The position numbers and the translations under genes are program-made. A DNA stretch of 64,000 bases from NCBI RefSeq assembly GCF_958450345.1, contig NC_088780.1:129408226-129472225 (forward strand), read 5' to 3'. Below the pieces are notes generated by a model. The model searched no databases. It saw only the letters and a list, made by a program, of their open reading frames with translations, and had not been told where the DNA came from. Positions 47,105 through 59,409 of this stretch are shown here, piece by piece (position 1 is the first letter of the stretch; every line of letters starts with the position of its first letter). Source of the DNA: Calliphora vicina (taxonomy: Eukaryota; Arthropoda; Insecta; Diptera; Calliphoridae).

Positions 47105-47460
47105 AAAACAAGTAGGAAAGTATGGTCGGTCAATCACGACCATATAATACCCTATACTAAGTAAAAGAGCAAAAGCATTTTTCTTTTAAAATTTCAATAA
47201 TTTATATTTTTGGGTGATTTTCGGAAGTGGGCCTTATATGGGAGCTCTGATCACTTATGGAACGATCACCATGAAATTAGGTCGTGTGATCTATGTCTAT
47301 GTGGAAGTTATTTATTTTGAATTTTGTGTGTATAAAAACATTTTTAAGAGATTTATGCACGTTAAAGTGATTTTCGGAAGTGGGTCATAGCGGGAGCACA
47401 AATACTCCAAATAAGTCTTATACGGAATTAATGTCACCTAATTTTATAATATTTCAAATA
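47105..47460 (-). mobile_element. HINE-A 3' half
   Basis: The tail 'acaagtaggaaagtatgg' and 'cgaccatataatacccta' are followed by two body units. The head and GTCY tract are missing. Confidence 0.7.
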
Positions 47461-48323
47461 ATGTACACCATAGATGACAACTGATAGGTAACGGAGAGCC
47501 AAACACCTATTTCTGCTGTCAATATAGAATATAGAGTAATTTTTTCCATTTTATTGCTCTGTCGTTCCATTCTATGCGTTTATTCTATGTGTTTAGGTAT
47601 GTAGAATTTATTGAAAATTAACTTCAATAGATTGCCAAGTTTTTTGGATAAATGTTAGTTTTACACTGATATATTTTTTCTACTCGAAATATTGACCATC
47701 AGTCTGTATCATACCGCTGCGGTTCAAAGTAAGTCGCTTTACGCTTGAACAACGTTGGAAAATACTACAAACTGATATGAAGCATCCTACATTTTATGTG
47801 CTGAAATTGAAGATACGAGTTGCGATTTGTCCCTTTAAACTATAATCAGTGATGAACATTTATATTTAGTGCCAATTAGATATATAAATTTTGACAATAG
47901 AGCCAAAACTACTATTCATGTATATATGATATAATTTGAAACAATGTAGTGCTAATTCAATTGGAATATAATGCGTCATTTGATATCACAATATGTAATT
48001 TTTTTGACTAGAAGATTGGAGATTAAATTAAGTTTAATCTGCGGATCTTGTTTTTGGATTGCCAGAAACGGATGCGTAGTATCCGTGCCATAAACACAAA
48101 AATACAAACAGCTGATAAAAAATATTTGTGTAGGAAAACATAAAAAAAGGACCATTCCAGTGCTAAGGAAGATTTAAGAGTCTCAGTGTATTGTATGACC
48201 CGTTAGACTTAACATCAACTGTAATCTTGTAAATTATAATATGTGTTTTTAAATTGTGTGTATTAAACAATTTTAAATTTTAAACTAAACTGCTTTTATT
48301 TGCAATCAAAAAGTTAGGTTTAT
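47461..48323. other. gene-free spacer
   Basis: Near 47725-47790 the plus strand reads RFTLEQRWKILQTDMKHP in one frame, reminiscent of the N-terminus of some Tc1/mariner transposases, but only this short piece is seen. Otherwise nothing was recognised. Confidence 0.3.
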
Positions 48324-48900
48324 TTAACACATTGACTGCCAAGGCACTTTCAGCAAATAAGATGCTGGGGGCCACAGCATTTTCTTTGCGTAATCTCTTT
48401 GAAAACGTCAATATTTAGAATTTTGTCAGTAATATTTACTGCTTAGAAACAGATTTTTTTATAAATAAGAGGGTCCTACGAAATGGCGAAATGGATTTTT
48501 TTATGGGATATTGAGTTAGAAAAAATACTCAGTAAAAGTTCAGAAAGTGATGAAGAATGTGAAGATTACAGTTTTGATGAGGAACTTCCAGACAACAACG
48601 AGAAAATTCTTAAAATCCAGCACTATTGTCTGACATGGCTAGAGAGAATAAAAGTCGTGTCGGACATATGTGTCCGATGTGGCGTCTTGAAGTCAAAACC
48701 CCGCTCTAAATGTGGCAATAAAATAATGATTTTGTTCAATTGCACTAAAGTTAATAAAAATTGTATTTTAAGTGTTCTGAATAAATGTTATTGTAGTCAA
48801 ATAACTTCCACTGCATTTTTAACAATATCCACATCATTTCGTTTATTTATGAAAATTTTAAATTTTACACAAATAGTCTTTAAATGAATTAGAAAATAGC
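48324..48900 (+). mobile_element. piggyBac-like element remnant with short ORF
   Basis: TTAACACATTGACTGCCA at 48324 looks like a piggyBac-type terminus beginning at TTAA. An ATG-started frame (48483-48887, 134 codons) begins with an acidic Ser/Asp/Glu segment (SESDEECEDYSFDEE), as at the N-terminus of piggyBac transposases. It soon reaches ICVRCGVLKSKPRSKC, which resembles their C-terminal Cys-rich end. The catalytic middle (normally several hundred residues) is absent, so this would be an internal-deletion derivative. No matching right terminus was found. A chance frame cannot be excluded. Confidence 0.35.
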
Positions 48901-51387
48901 AGCAAACTTTAAGAAAAATATGAATTCAAAGTACCTACAACCTTTTTTTTTTTGATATATTTTGTGACAATCAGTGATTTTAACTGAAACTCTAACATGT
49001 CTAACTAAATCTGATACATTTTATAATAGATTTTCAGCTAATTATGAAGTAACAAAAGAAGTATGTTTAATTTAATGACTCAATTTAAAGTAGGTTTGAA
49101 TGCGGACCGTACTCCATAGGGGCACATCTGCCAACAGTGATTATCTTGAAAACAAAGCAATCGATTTTGTTACATTACCAACCTCTGTTTTCGTTTATCG
49201 ATCATGTACCATGCCTCAAAGTTTGACTGTTTCTTTTTGCATATGAGCAGAGACAGAGGTGATTAATTGTATTTCTAAAAATTTCCCAAAACATTATGGT
49301 GAAGTATTTTTTTTGTGCCAGCATCAATAATAGTGCACAAAAAGGGACAATAATTGTTTTTATAAATTAATTGGAAGTGTGAAAAGAAAATTATGTTAAT
49401 GTACAGAATTTCTCCTGGGGTTCAGTCGCCAGATGCCTGGTGGGGTTATTTCGCCCATTATTGTTCTATGGTAGCCGAATCCAACTCATGATATGTCACT
49501 GTAAAGAGTTGAACAAATTTTGAAAAAAATTTAATGATTTCCACAATGGATTTTCTTTTGATCTCTTTTATATATTTTTTTTTGTTTATTTATTTATGCG
49601 GAATTAAAATTAAAATAATTAAAGTAAAAAGGCAACGAAATATTATATTAGATAGGCAAGATAAAATAAGAAAAACTGACTATTTGAAAAGCGAAAAAAA
49701 AAATTAAAAATATCTTTTGTTGATTTTAAGTGAGAACGTATCAGTTTTGCATGGTCCCCCTTCTACCCTACTTAATCAATCATTGTAGTACCAGAGTTCT
49801 TTTCAAATTCTATTTGTATTGGAAAAAGAGCTGAATATACCATCCATTATATTTGGATGGACTTGATAATTTTTAATATCCATTTCCGAAATTAATGCAC
49901 AAACCAATTTTATTTTGAAAAGTGATATTGGAAGTTACAACGTAAATGGTGTCTCCAAAATTGGGCTGCCCTAATTTTAAAAAATTAATACATACATTTA
50001 GCAAATATGTATGTATAATGAGTATCTACAAGTACGTGCAAAACTATCATTAGTGATCTAATGGAAACAAATAATAGATATTTTCAAATTTATGCAAAAC
50101 GAATTATGTTTAGAAAACTTATTTTTTAACAAATAAGATATACATAGACAAAACAGAATTTAATTTTAAATGCGAAATAAAATTCCTTTTACAAAATATA
50201 TTGAAACAAGGAAATATTTATTTGAATTTTTTAAGGAATTGTGTTGAAATAAAAATTCCAGCAATTGATATTGTTGGAAAAATGTAAAGGAGAAAACCTA
50301 ACAAAAATAATATAAGTTGTTGGAAAATATTAAATTTCTCCCCAAAGTCACATTAAACGAAAAAGAAGAATACAGAATTTATTCAAACAATATTGAACAT
50401 AAAATATTCAGAAACAGTACTAACAGGAAAAAAGATATGAAAAGTTTCTGCAAACAATTCACAAACAAACATATGTTTTTAGAAATTCCTACACTGTCAG
50501 AACAAATGTTAGATACATATATTGCATTGTATCAATTTGTTATAAGAGTGTTTGTGTATAAAGCGCAAATGACCTTCAAATTTTGTTATTCGAAAAAAAT
50601 ATTGATAAATTTTGTTAAATGTTATTTTCTTTCGAGTTTTTATTGAGCAAAAATAAATTATAGCAGGCCAGTTATAATAATTGTACACAAAGGACTATTA
50701 ATATTCTGCAAATTTAATAAACTCAAAATAAATTGATATTAATTGAATGCGTTTGTGATAAAATTTTATAATTTGAGTAAATTCTACACTAACTTATCTT
50801 TAGCTAAGTAAGTGTAGAATTTTCTCTTGGTGTATGTAGAATAAAGAGGTTAAGACCAATACATTTTTGGTTTAGTCCAAAAAATCGTTTAAAAGCCTAA
50901 AGCTACTAATAGTACTCAAGTGAAACTAAGATAAAAAATTAATAAAAAATTTATAAAGAAATTAAAAAAATTGCTAAAATCGTTGAAACATTTTTTAGAA
51001 ATGGAAAAAATCAGAGACCCTGCCAAAAAAACTTAGGTTTGCGAAAATGTAGGTTACTAATTTTTTAATGTTATGATAAGGGGGCTGATTTTAAATATGA
51101 TTAATATTCAAAATTTAAAATGAAAATTTAAAAGGCATACAGTTATATTTTTGTGAAGGAACATAAAAGATTTAACTATGGACCACTCAATACCCAAAAA
51201 TTACGCAAAATAGTCTTTCTCATGTCAGATTATACTATCAATTAAACGGTTAAATCTTAAAATTGTAATTGTTGCTCCGAAAAAACGATGAATATATTAA
51301 TTCAAATATATTAGGACTGTATGTGAGAACAAAATCAGTAATAGATCAAAATTTAAACGCACACAAAATATGTTGATATGGTAATTA
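48901..51387. other. gene-free stretch
   Basis: The longest frame (50317-50646, 109 codons) starts at TTG, has no recognised domain and no clear splice or signal context. Parts near 49090-49480 are less AT-rich. No repeat family of this window was recognised here. Confidence 0.35.
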
Positions 51388-51475
51388 CCACGATAGTCTA
51401 ACACTCACCTTAAAATATGCCAATCCATTAAAAGATGTCCTTCCGTAAACCTTGCAATTTTTAAGATATTTTTCA
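51388..51475 (+). mobile_element. short HINE-A piece
   Basis: The words 'agtctaacactcaccttaaa' and 'aaaagatgtccttccgtaaacc' are the 5' part of HINE-A just before and after the GTCY tract. It runs directly into a mariner remnant. Confidence 0.55.
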
Positions 51476-51850
51476 ACTTGCGAGGGATGGTTTCTGCGAT
51501 TCACAAGTGCTGATTTTGATCCCGAAGACAAATATCGCCCAGGCTAGCCCAAAAATGTTGCAGACCAAGAATTGGAAGCATTACTACTGAAGATTATTGT
51601 AAAACTCAACAAAAACTTGCAAAATCATTGGGAGCTGAAAACTGGATCCATTACAATAACCCGAAGTGTAAGAGATCGTACGTGAATCCCGGCCAACCAG
51701 CTGAATCGACACCAAAGCCAAATATCAATGGCGCTAAGGTAATTCTCTGTATTTGGTGGTAGCAAAAGGGTTCTACATATTATGACCATCTGAAATCTGA
51801 CCAGACCATCACGGGATAACTTTACCGAAGTTTTGAATCAAAACTACAGA
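51476..51850 (+). pseudogene. mariner transposase remnant with internal deletion
   Basis: The plus strand reads, across frames, RGWFLRFTSADFDPEDKYRPG and DQELEALLLKI (N-terminal domain). After a gap come WIHYNNPKCKRSYVNPGQPA and KVILCIWW with KSDQTITG (catalytic domain, WIHYDNPKR and IWWDxKG in intact mariners). Stops and frameshifts occur throughout and about half of the protein is missing. Both ends and TIRs are absent. Confidence 0.75.
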
Positions 51851-52261
51851 ACTTTTAGTAAAAACTTTAAAAGTAAAAACATAAAAAATTAAAAATAATT
51901 TTCGCACATTTTTTGTTTTTTTGTTCCTTTTGTTGTTGTTGTAGCAGCAGTGATTGTTGAGTTGACAGCCCTTGGCCGAGTGAACTAGGGTCATTCCAGT
52001 GCGTAGAACCGTCATGGGAATGGTTCCTTTTTGTACCTTTTGTTGCTATTTCTATAGTATTAATCTTCATATTTTTTTTTTTTATGAACACCGATTTTTG
52101 TGCATTTTTTATTATCTATAGTGATAAGGGTAAATACAAGTTTATCATTCTTTTTTTTATTTCTACATTTTTCATTAAGTATATGTTCATTTCCATTTCC
52201 TTTTAGCTGGCTCAATTATTTGTACATCTCAGTTGAGTCTGTATCTCATTTGCACCACAAA
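51851..52261. other. gene-free spacer with low-complexity TE-like patch
   Basis: Positions 51925-52020 have a (TGT)n/GCAGCA tract followed by 'ccttggccgagtgaac' and 'cgtagaaccgtcatggg', phrases I associate with dispersed dipteran repeats; the class is uncertain. Confidence 0.3.
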
Positions 52262-52800
52262 AAAAAAATCACTTTAGGTTTTAATATAATTCATTTCTCG
52301 AAAATCACAAAATTTAAATTACAAGCATGGAAAAACTTTAAGAGGTATTGTCATACTTTTTTCACATTTTTATTCCCTATTATGTTGTTAGTAAATCCCC
52401 GTGTGATGATCAAAAAATTCTCCAATTTGTTTAACAAAATTTTTTAAAAATTTGAAAATGGAGTTTTGAAAAAAATAAATTTTTGTTCATAACTGCGAAT
52501 AGGTTAACAGTGTCCTACGAAGACAATATGTTATATACAACTAAATATGGATAGATGTTAAGTAAAAATGAGGTTTTATTTTAACATTTCTTAAAATGTT
52601 TTAATTTTGTTCATACATTTCTTGTTCTAGTGGCCAAAGGCACATTAATGGTATGGGAAATTTTTAATAACTTTAAAATGTGTAAACCAATTTTTATCTT
52701 TTATATCGCATTAGAAGGATAATTTTGTACGCATTTCTATTCTTTTAAATTAAATGTTTTAATGGCTACATTTTTACAAAAACTGAAAAAATTAGCCGAT
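52262..52800 (+). repeat. single arm of the 22.3-24.3 kb palindromic element
   Basis: This follows the right arm of the 2-kb palindrome (about 23650-24170) in order: 'gaggtattgtcatactttttt', 'gatgatcaaaaaattct', 'gcgaataggttaac', 'tttcttgttctagtggcc'. Divergence and small indels are clearly higher than between the two arms of the palindrome. No facing arm is present here. Confidence 0.75.
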
Positions 52801-54489
52801 TAAATTTAATTTTTTTCATGATGATTTTTTTTAGCAAAATTCACCAAACTGGGGGGTTAGACTGAAAATAATCTGCAAAAAAAAATCCGCCATATAGAAA
52901 AGTGACACCCTAATATAGACAGTATGTATTAGGTGAATGACTTTGATTGTCATGAAAAAGTGCCATAGTGTCGTTATTATATTGATTGAAATTAGTCATG
53001 ATAACCAGACAAATTTTAATAATGTCAAGACATCAAAATTCGGCAGAGTCTAAAACGCAGCGTCAGACTAAAGCCCGTTTATATATGACATTTTTTTAAA
53101 GAAGCCAATATCCAAACTACAACTGTTTTAGGAGAAATTCTATATAGTGAAAAGCCTTTTACTACTCTTGTAAGTCGTACGAAATATTGAAATAATTTTC
53201 TAAATTAAAAGTCGCTTAAGTAGCCAAGGACTTTAAAAAACCTTTCAATATTTTTAATGTGTCACAACATTATTGGACTTTATAATACGTAACGGTATAT
53301 ATTACTACTAACTTAAAACAAAAACTATATTTTAGAAGCTGGCTTAAGTAAAATAAACCCCCCACTGTGCACAATTCGATTTCGAATATTTACCATGAGA
53401 TAAATATTAATTTTTAGAAGATTTTTTAATGATGCATGACCTGGTTTAAAAAACACAATAAAATAACCTTCTAAGTAACAAAACAATATCAAACTGAAAG
53501 TGTATACATATAAGATGAAATTACATCCAACAAATCCAACATCGTAATAATTATATTTGGAACATTATTCCTCTTTTCTATAAAAAAAAAAAACAGTGAG
53601 TATCAGTCAAATAAAAATGAAATACTTATAATTTTACCAAAAAATTGTTGTTAGTGCCAAAAATTTATTTGTAATCGAGCAACGTCACATCTAAAACAGG
53701 CAATAAAAAATAAAAAGACACGCAAATAAATACATTTTATTGTTGCCAAACATTTCGCATAAAACTCACATAAAAAAATTACCCTAACCAAATAGAAGCA
53801 GACACAAAGGAGAAACAGAATTCTGTAATAAAAAAAAATATATTGAACTTTAAATGTAGTATGTATGATACAAATGATTGAGCTAGCCAAAAAAATATAT
53901 AGTTATATTTCAATGGAATTTTATATAAATCAATAAATTTATTGTTTAAAATATCCTTAAAACTAAAATAACAACCAACCATTAATGTTCTACAGTTTGA
54001 AACTAGTTTCCCAGTTTTATAACATCAAATACATTAAAAACACTTTAAACTTATTTAAACTAATTCTACACAAGTTTTTCATTTCGAAGAATTTTCAAGG
54101 TTAAAAATAATGTTTAAAGCAGCTGTTGCTGGTCAAAATTTTTACACCCACTTTACAACTCTTTTTTATTGTATTTACAATATAAATAACTATGGCAAGA
54201 AAATAGTTGAATAAATAAATTATGTGGTTCGTAGGAAGACAATGCTCATGGAGGTGGGTAAATTACGTGGCAAGTGCAACAAACAACCACAACATTATTC
54301 TATAGAATTTTAACAATTCAAACTATTTTTACATTAAATTAAAGTAAGTATTTGAACAAAGATAAAACTGATTCATTATGAGAACTGATTCAAACAATAA
54401 GCTATCCAAAATTTAGAGAACATAGGCATTAATGAAGAAACATATTGAGTTGTGACCATTTTTATAAAAAATCTCAAAAAAGGGCTCAA
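52801..54489. other. gene-free spacer
   Basis: AT-rich sequence. The frames at 53651-53890 and 53779-53982 overlap each other on the minus strand and have no support. Nothing else was recognised. Confidence 0.35.
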
Positions 54490-55400
54490 GTAACCAAAGG
54501 ATCGAAAGAATTAATTCATAATTCCATTTTCAAAATCAAACAAAATTTTATATCTTAACCATTCCGTTAATAAATTCATTATGAATTAATTCACGGCCTT
54601 AATTGCTTTATACTTCAAATATATTAAATCCATTCCATTGAGAATTCACTGTTTATATAAATAAAAAAAATCCTTATTGAATTTTTAAACTTTTCTTGAA
54701 TTCAAATCCATTACATAATAGCATTAAAATTGTATTAAATGATTCAAATTCTTCATTTCAAATTTATTACAAAAAGGATTTAGTTAATTATACCCTACAC
54801 CACAATAGTGGTGAGGGTATATTGGGTTAGTGCTTATGTTTGTAACATGCTAAAATATTGTCCCAACACCCACCATAAATTATACCAATATGTCCGTCCG
54901 TCTGTCCGTCCATATAAACCTTGTAATCAAAGTACAGGTCGCAAATTCAAAGATAAATTTGGTACTAGCTTTCTATTGTCCCAAGGACGGATCCTATTGA
55001 ATTTGGTTAGAATCGGTCCATTCCTTCCAAAAATCATTTTAACGAGTATAGATTTCTTAAAAATCTTGGTATTCAAATAAAATTCAACACTTAGTTTTAA
55101 AAGAAAACTGTGTAGGGTATCATATGGTCGGTCTTGACCGACTATACATTCTTACTTGTTTTTTTAAATTCATTTTGTAAATGATTAAAAATAAAAATAA
55201 AACTGAATTAAAAAAATATTTTAATTAAATTTGCATTGGATTTGAATTAACAAAAATTGAATCATTTAAAGACTGAATGCACTAAGTAAGGTGAAATCAA
55301 TAACACAGCTGATTTTTATTTATCTATTTTGAAAGTGCTGAATTTATTTTGAAAAATTAATAAATTTTATTTTCAAAGAAAAAAATGTTTAAATCAATAA
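54490..55400. repeat. family-Y repeat split by a HINE-A insertion
   Basis: The left part 54490-54787 matches 15180-15470. The right part from ~55163 ('aattcattttgtaaatg', 'aaaataaaactgaa', 'gatttgaattaacaaaaa', 'gaatcatttaaag') matches 58118-58230 of the copy at 57997-58345. The HINE-A copy lies between the two halves. Confidence 0.6.
54788..55162 (+). mobile_element. HINE-A short derivative
   Basis: The head TATACCCTACACCACAATAG is followed by 'gtccgtccgtctgtccgtcc' near 54891 and a single body unit. The tail 'tggtcggtcttgaccgac' to 'ttcttacttgtt' ends it at ~55162. At ~373 bp it is about half of a full copy. The frame at 54808-55080 is inside it. Confidence 0.75.
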
Positions 55401-55829
55401 ATCATGAATGAAAATGTGAATAAAAAAATTTCATATAATGTAATTTGGATAAAGCACTATTAAACCGTTATTATTTTTCAAATATAATTTAAATTTAACG
55501 GCCGTTTTTAGTTAATATGCAAAAATAACAAAAGCTTTGTGTTTACATTGGTAACGGTTTTGTCAAAGATTATTTACATTGTGTGTTGACATAAAAAATA
55601 ATCGGCTAATTATGGACTAGGGTTTATAATTTCCCGGGAGGAAATTAAAAAAATCCCGAGAATTTTTTTTAGTTAGGCACACTAATAATTCTTTTAAGAA
55701 CATACAATTTCAATTTTATTCATTCCTAATGATCAAATTATCTGCTGTGGCTGAAACATTGTAGTTGGGTGACAAAACTTCGTTTATTTCAACAGTTATG
55801 CTTCTTTGCCAACTATCTGTGGCTGGAAC
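55401..55829. other. gene-free spacer with one hAT-like end
   Basis: TAGGGTTTATAATTTCCCGG at 55619 resembles the terminus TAGGGTTTTTATCCCGG of the inner hAT at 57489, so a lone end of the same family is likely here. Confidence 0.4.
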
Positions 55830-56167
55830 CGAACACCATTATGAACCGATCATCACAAAATTAGTTGACATGACTTCTGCATATATAAAACATATTTGGA
55901 GAGAAATTTGTGTAGATACGTATGTATATAAATTAAACATTTATCATCGATAAAGTCCAATTTCGGAAGGACATTTGCCAAATTTTATAGAAATATCTTC
56001 ACAAGGTTTACATGGACAGCCAACCAGTCAGGCGGGCGGACGGATTCCGTGATTCTGAGTCGATCGGTATAAGTATAAGATGGGTGTTATACTAATATGT
56101 TTGGGCTTTACAAACATCAGCACAAATGCAATATACCCTAACCACTTTGGTGGTGTAGGGTATAAAT
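55830..56167 (-). mobile_element. HINE-A 5' half
   Basis: The first body unit, then a GGCGGGCGGACGG tract near 56030 and the head 'ccactttggtggtgtaggg' ending ~56163. The 3' units and tail are absent. Confidence 0.7.
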
Positions 56168-57257
56168 AGCGTTCAAACATTTTGAATTAACAAATTAATT
56201 TAATTCGTAAGATTAAATATACAACAGTGGGTTGGTAACTAGAAAAAACCTTTAATTTAGCAGCTTTTCTTTAACATATTATTTTGTATATTTTATTTGT
56301 CTTTTTTTCCCATTTTTCATTCTACATAAATCACATTGTCAACATTTTAATCATCATTTAGCACCACAACAACACACTCCATTCCAGTTGTGTAAGTGAT
56401 TGCAAGTGTTGCTACCACTGCAATGTGTCTTCTTTATATTAAATTGAGCTGCAATTCTACACTACTAATGGGAAAGTGTATAAATACATATAGCATACAA
56501 AACGAGTATTGTATGCATGTATCGTTTATAATGTCATTTGGTCTTGGCACACAAAAAAAAAAAAATAAAAAACACAGTCCGATATTTTCATTAACAGCAA
56601 CAACTACAGGATATGTAGCATCATGTTTTACTTTAGATCTTAAATACCATGTACGAGTAAGAACTGCCACAATAAGTATAAATGAATGAATGAGAGTATG
56701 AATGAACCAATGAATGAATAAACGTCTGAGTGTAGGAGTACATACATGTTAAGCTGTGATTTTATATTAGATACTATGTATTTCTTCTCTTATTATTATC
56801 ATTTTTTGCAAAACCAGTTCTACTTTTTACGTTTTCATTTATTTCATCTAAAACATGTACTTAACACTTTTCCATTTAAAGTTCAGCCAACCGTTGTACA
56901 TACAGCAACACATTTCTTTGTGAATTTAATTCGTGAATTACAGTGGAAGTTTTTATATGAAACATATTTGAAATTATATGAAATTATTTAGTTCATAATG
57001 TAACATAGAGACGAGACGTAATTGTCAAAAACCTAACTATTGCAACAACAAAATACATGCTACAAAATACACGGCTGTTTTTCTGAATCCCAGGAATTAC
57101 TTTTCGAGTCTCGGTTTTTTTCTTTTTTCAGGTGAAAAACTTAAAATTTAAGACCATTTTCAAAACAATATATTAGACCTAACAGTAAATAATAAGATTT
57201 CATCTATAAATAATAAGATTTCAAATCTATTAAAAACATCAATGTATTTCATTGAAT
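56168..57257. other. gene-free spacer
   Basis: The overlapping frames at 56396-56689 (plus), 56434-56670 (minus) and 56746-56991 (plus) show no domain or splice evidence. Nothing recognised. Confidence 0.35.
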
Positions 57258-57488
57258 TGGTATACCCTACCTAGAGATGCTAATCGGGACTGATTTTTGA
57301 AAATCCCGGGGATCGGGATTTGGTAAAGAATCGGGAAATCTAAAATGATCTATTTCTTTTGCAAGTTGCAATTCTACATTATAACTTGGTTTCGTTATTG
57401 TTATTTGGGGTTTTTACATTTATTAATAATATATTTTAGCCTTTGAGCAATCGAAATATTTTCATTTTGTTCGAGCTCCTCATCTGAG

Positions 57489-58509
57489 TAGGGTTTTTAT
57501 CCCGGGAATTCCCGTGACAAATTTCCCGGGAATTTTGCCAATTTTTCACTTCCCGATTCCCGGGATTTTTGGTCGGGATTCCCGGAAAATAAAACCTGAT
57601 GAAATTAGAAAGAAAACAAGTTAGAATTATTTAGTTGGGGTTTAACGAATTGACATTTAAAAAGACATATGGAAAACTGCACGATCTATAATTAAAAGTG
57701 AATAATCTTCAATGCCAAAATGGACCGGTGCGAATTATTCCACAAAACTCTAGTAGAATAAAGGCCCCCACTTTTGATGGCGGCACACGCTTTGGTATTT
57801 TCAAGTATAGAATTGATTTTGGCTTTGAAAGGAAACACAGCATCCAATGAACACCTTTGAATCCAATAATTTGGATATTTTCATCTTTAAGCTTTCCGTC
57901 ATTATATTTTTTAAAAATTATTTGTAAAAAACTTGTATTTTGTAAATAACAAGGCATCAAATGAAGTCTTTATGTATATGTAAATATAACATATAACAAA
58001 GGATCGAAGGAATTAATTCTTAATTCCATTTTCGTGATCAAAATAAATTTTATCTCTTACCGATTCAGTTAAATGTATTGAATTAATTCATTTTACTAAA
58101 ATAAAATTTGTTTCAATTCATTTTGTAAATTATTAAAAGCTAAATAAAACTGAATGAGAAAAAACATTTTAACTCAATTTGTAGTAGATTTGAATCAACA
58201 AAAATTTAATCATTCAAAGTTTGAATAAATTCTGTTATTAATTAACTTCAAATTGAAGCTTTCAAAGGAAGCTAAAGAATTAGATATTGGGAATGGATTT
58301 ATGAAATGAATTAAGTTCAAATTGAATTAATTAATACGAAGCTTTATATACAATGATTATAACACTAAGTTTTTATATGAAATTTTGCTATAATATTCAT
58401 AATTCACAGTATTATTATATATTTCGGGAATAGCCGCGTACCCGGGAATGTAGAGAAACATTTTCCCGTTTGCCGGGAATCAAAAAAGGTCGGGAAATTA
58501 AAAACCCTA
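57489..58509. mobile_element. inner hAT element with exact 8-bp target duplication
   Basis: It starts TAGGGTTTTTATCCCGGG and ends with the mirror GGTCGGGAAATTAAAAACCCTA. It is flanked by CATCTGAG on both sides (57481-57488 and 58510-58517), exact. The interior holds a ~345-bp family-Y copy (57997-58345) and a minus frame (57709-57960) of unknown meaning. No intact transposase is present. Confidence 0.88.
57997..58345. repeat. family-Y repeat copy inside the inner hAT
   Basis: 'ggatcgaaggaattaattc' at the start matches 54498. The middle and right parts match 55163-55270. This copy is uninterrupted where the 54.8-kb copy has a HINE-A insertion, but its middle is shorter. Confidence 0.5.
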
Positions 58510-58935
58510 CATCTGAGATAAAATCAATTTCGTTTGAAGAGGATTTAAATTGAGTTTTGTTAGACAACAAAAAAAGGAGAAGAATTGATTTTCCAGAGCC
58601 CCACTCTTGGAAAACCAAAAATACCGCTTTCCTTTATTAACTATGTTGTAGCAGGAATTGAGCTTAACAACTTTTCTGAACATCACTTTGCGATATTCGG
58701 GCATGTAGAATGTCTAAATGCATGAAAACGGCACACTTAAATGACAATTTCGCCTATTTATTTATGAAAAACGGGATTTCGAAAATCCCGGGATTTAAAA
58801 TTACAAAATCCCGGGCTTCGGGGTTTAAGAAATCCCGAAAACCCCGGGATTTTCGGGAACGGGATTCCCCGTTTGGCATCTCTAACCATACCCGACCATA
58901 ATAGGGAAGGTATAATGTGTTCGTGGTGATGTTTG

Positions 58936-59409
58936 AAACCTACTGAAACTGGTTAATCTATCTATATAATCTATATATCTATATAAATGTCTTTGTAAGT
59001 GTGTTTGTTGGTTTGTTTATTTGTTTGAGCATCACGCCTAAACGGCTGAACCGATTTTATTGAAATTTGGAACGTAGATAGATCCTTACTGGGAAGCGTC
59101 AATTTGGAACGTAGATAGATCCTTACTGGGAAGCATCAATAGGCTATATATTTTTTATTTTACTGCGACAGGGGTAGCGAAGCGCACCGATCGGTACTCA
59201 AGTTTATCGCATATCCTCAAATCATTCGCATATTATTTTTAAAAGACATTTAATACATTTTAGTTAAAGATAATTTATAAGTACATATTAACATACAATT
59301 TCTATTAATAAAATACCACTCTTAAAGTTTTCACTGTTCTACCTACCATTAACAATTGTCCTTGTTGAGCAAAAAAAATATACCTTGATACATACAAAAT
59401 GACATATAT
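58936..59409. repeat. dispersed repeat with 38-bp tandem duplication
   Basis: The stretch has (TCTATATA)n, 'gtttgttggtttgtttatttg', 'gcctaaacggctgaaccg' and 'gcgaagcgcaccgatcgg'. This order is familiar from Helitron-type or other dispersed insect repeats. The phrase beginning 'aatttggaacgtagatag' occurs twice in tandem (about 59067-59103 and 59104-59140). Confidence 0.45.

Larger units (their letters stand above)
57272..58884. mobile_element. outer hAT element with 8-bp target duplication
   Basis: The ends TAGAGATGCTAATCGGG (left) and its mirror TAGAGATGCCAAACGGGG (right, read on the other strand) form imperfect TIRs. It is flanked by ACCCTACC (57264-57271) and ACCATACC (58885-58892), an 8-bp target duplication with one change, as expected for hAT. 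No complete transposase is visible. A ~1-kb insertion (57489-58509) makes up most of it, so the element itself is only ~590 bp. Confidence 0.8.
57258..58935 (+). mobile_element. HINE-A head interrupted by nested hAT elements
   Basis: 'tataccctacc' at 57261 and 'ccataatagggaaggtataa' from ~58895, joined in thought, give the normal HINE-A head. The two parts are separated by the hAT element 57272-58884. After 'gtgttcgtggtgatgtttg' the HINE-A similarity fades by ~58935. Confidence 0.6.

Noticed and set aside
50317..50646. 109-codon plus-strand frame rich in Lys, Asn and Phe
   Set aside because: It starts at TTG, and no domain, signal peptide or convincing splice sites are visible; composition is what AT-rich random frames give.
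56396..56689. 97-codon plus-strand ORF
   Set aside because: It starts at ATT/TTG-type sequence, contains a poly-Lys from an A run and overlaps an opposite frame of the same size; no support.
57709..57960. 83-codon minus frame inside the inner hAT
   Set aside because: No transposase motif recognised; may be a scrap of coding sequence but cannot be assigned.
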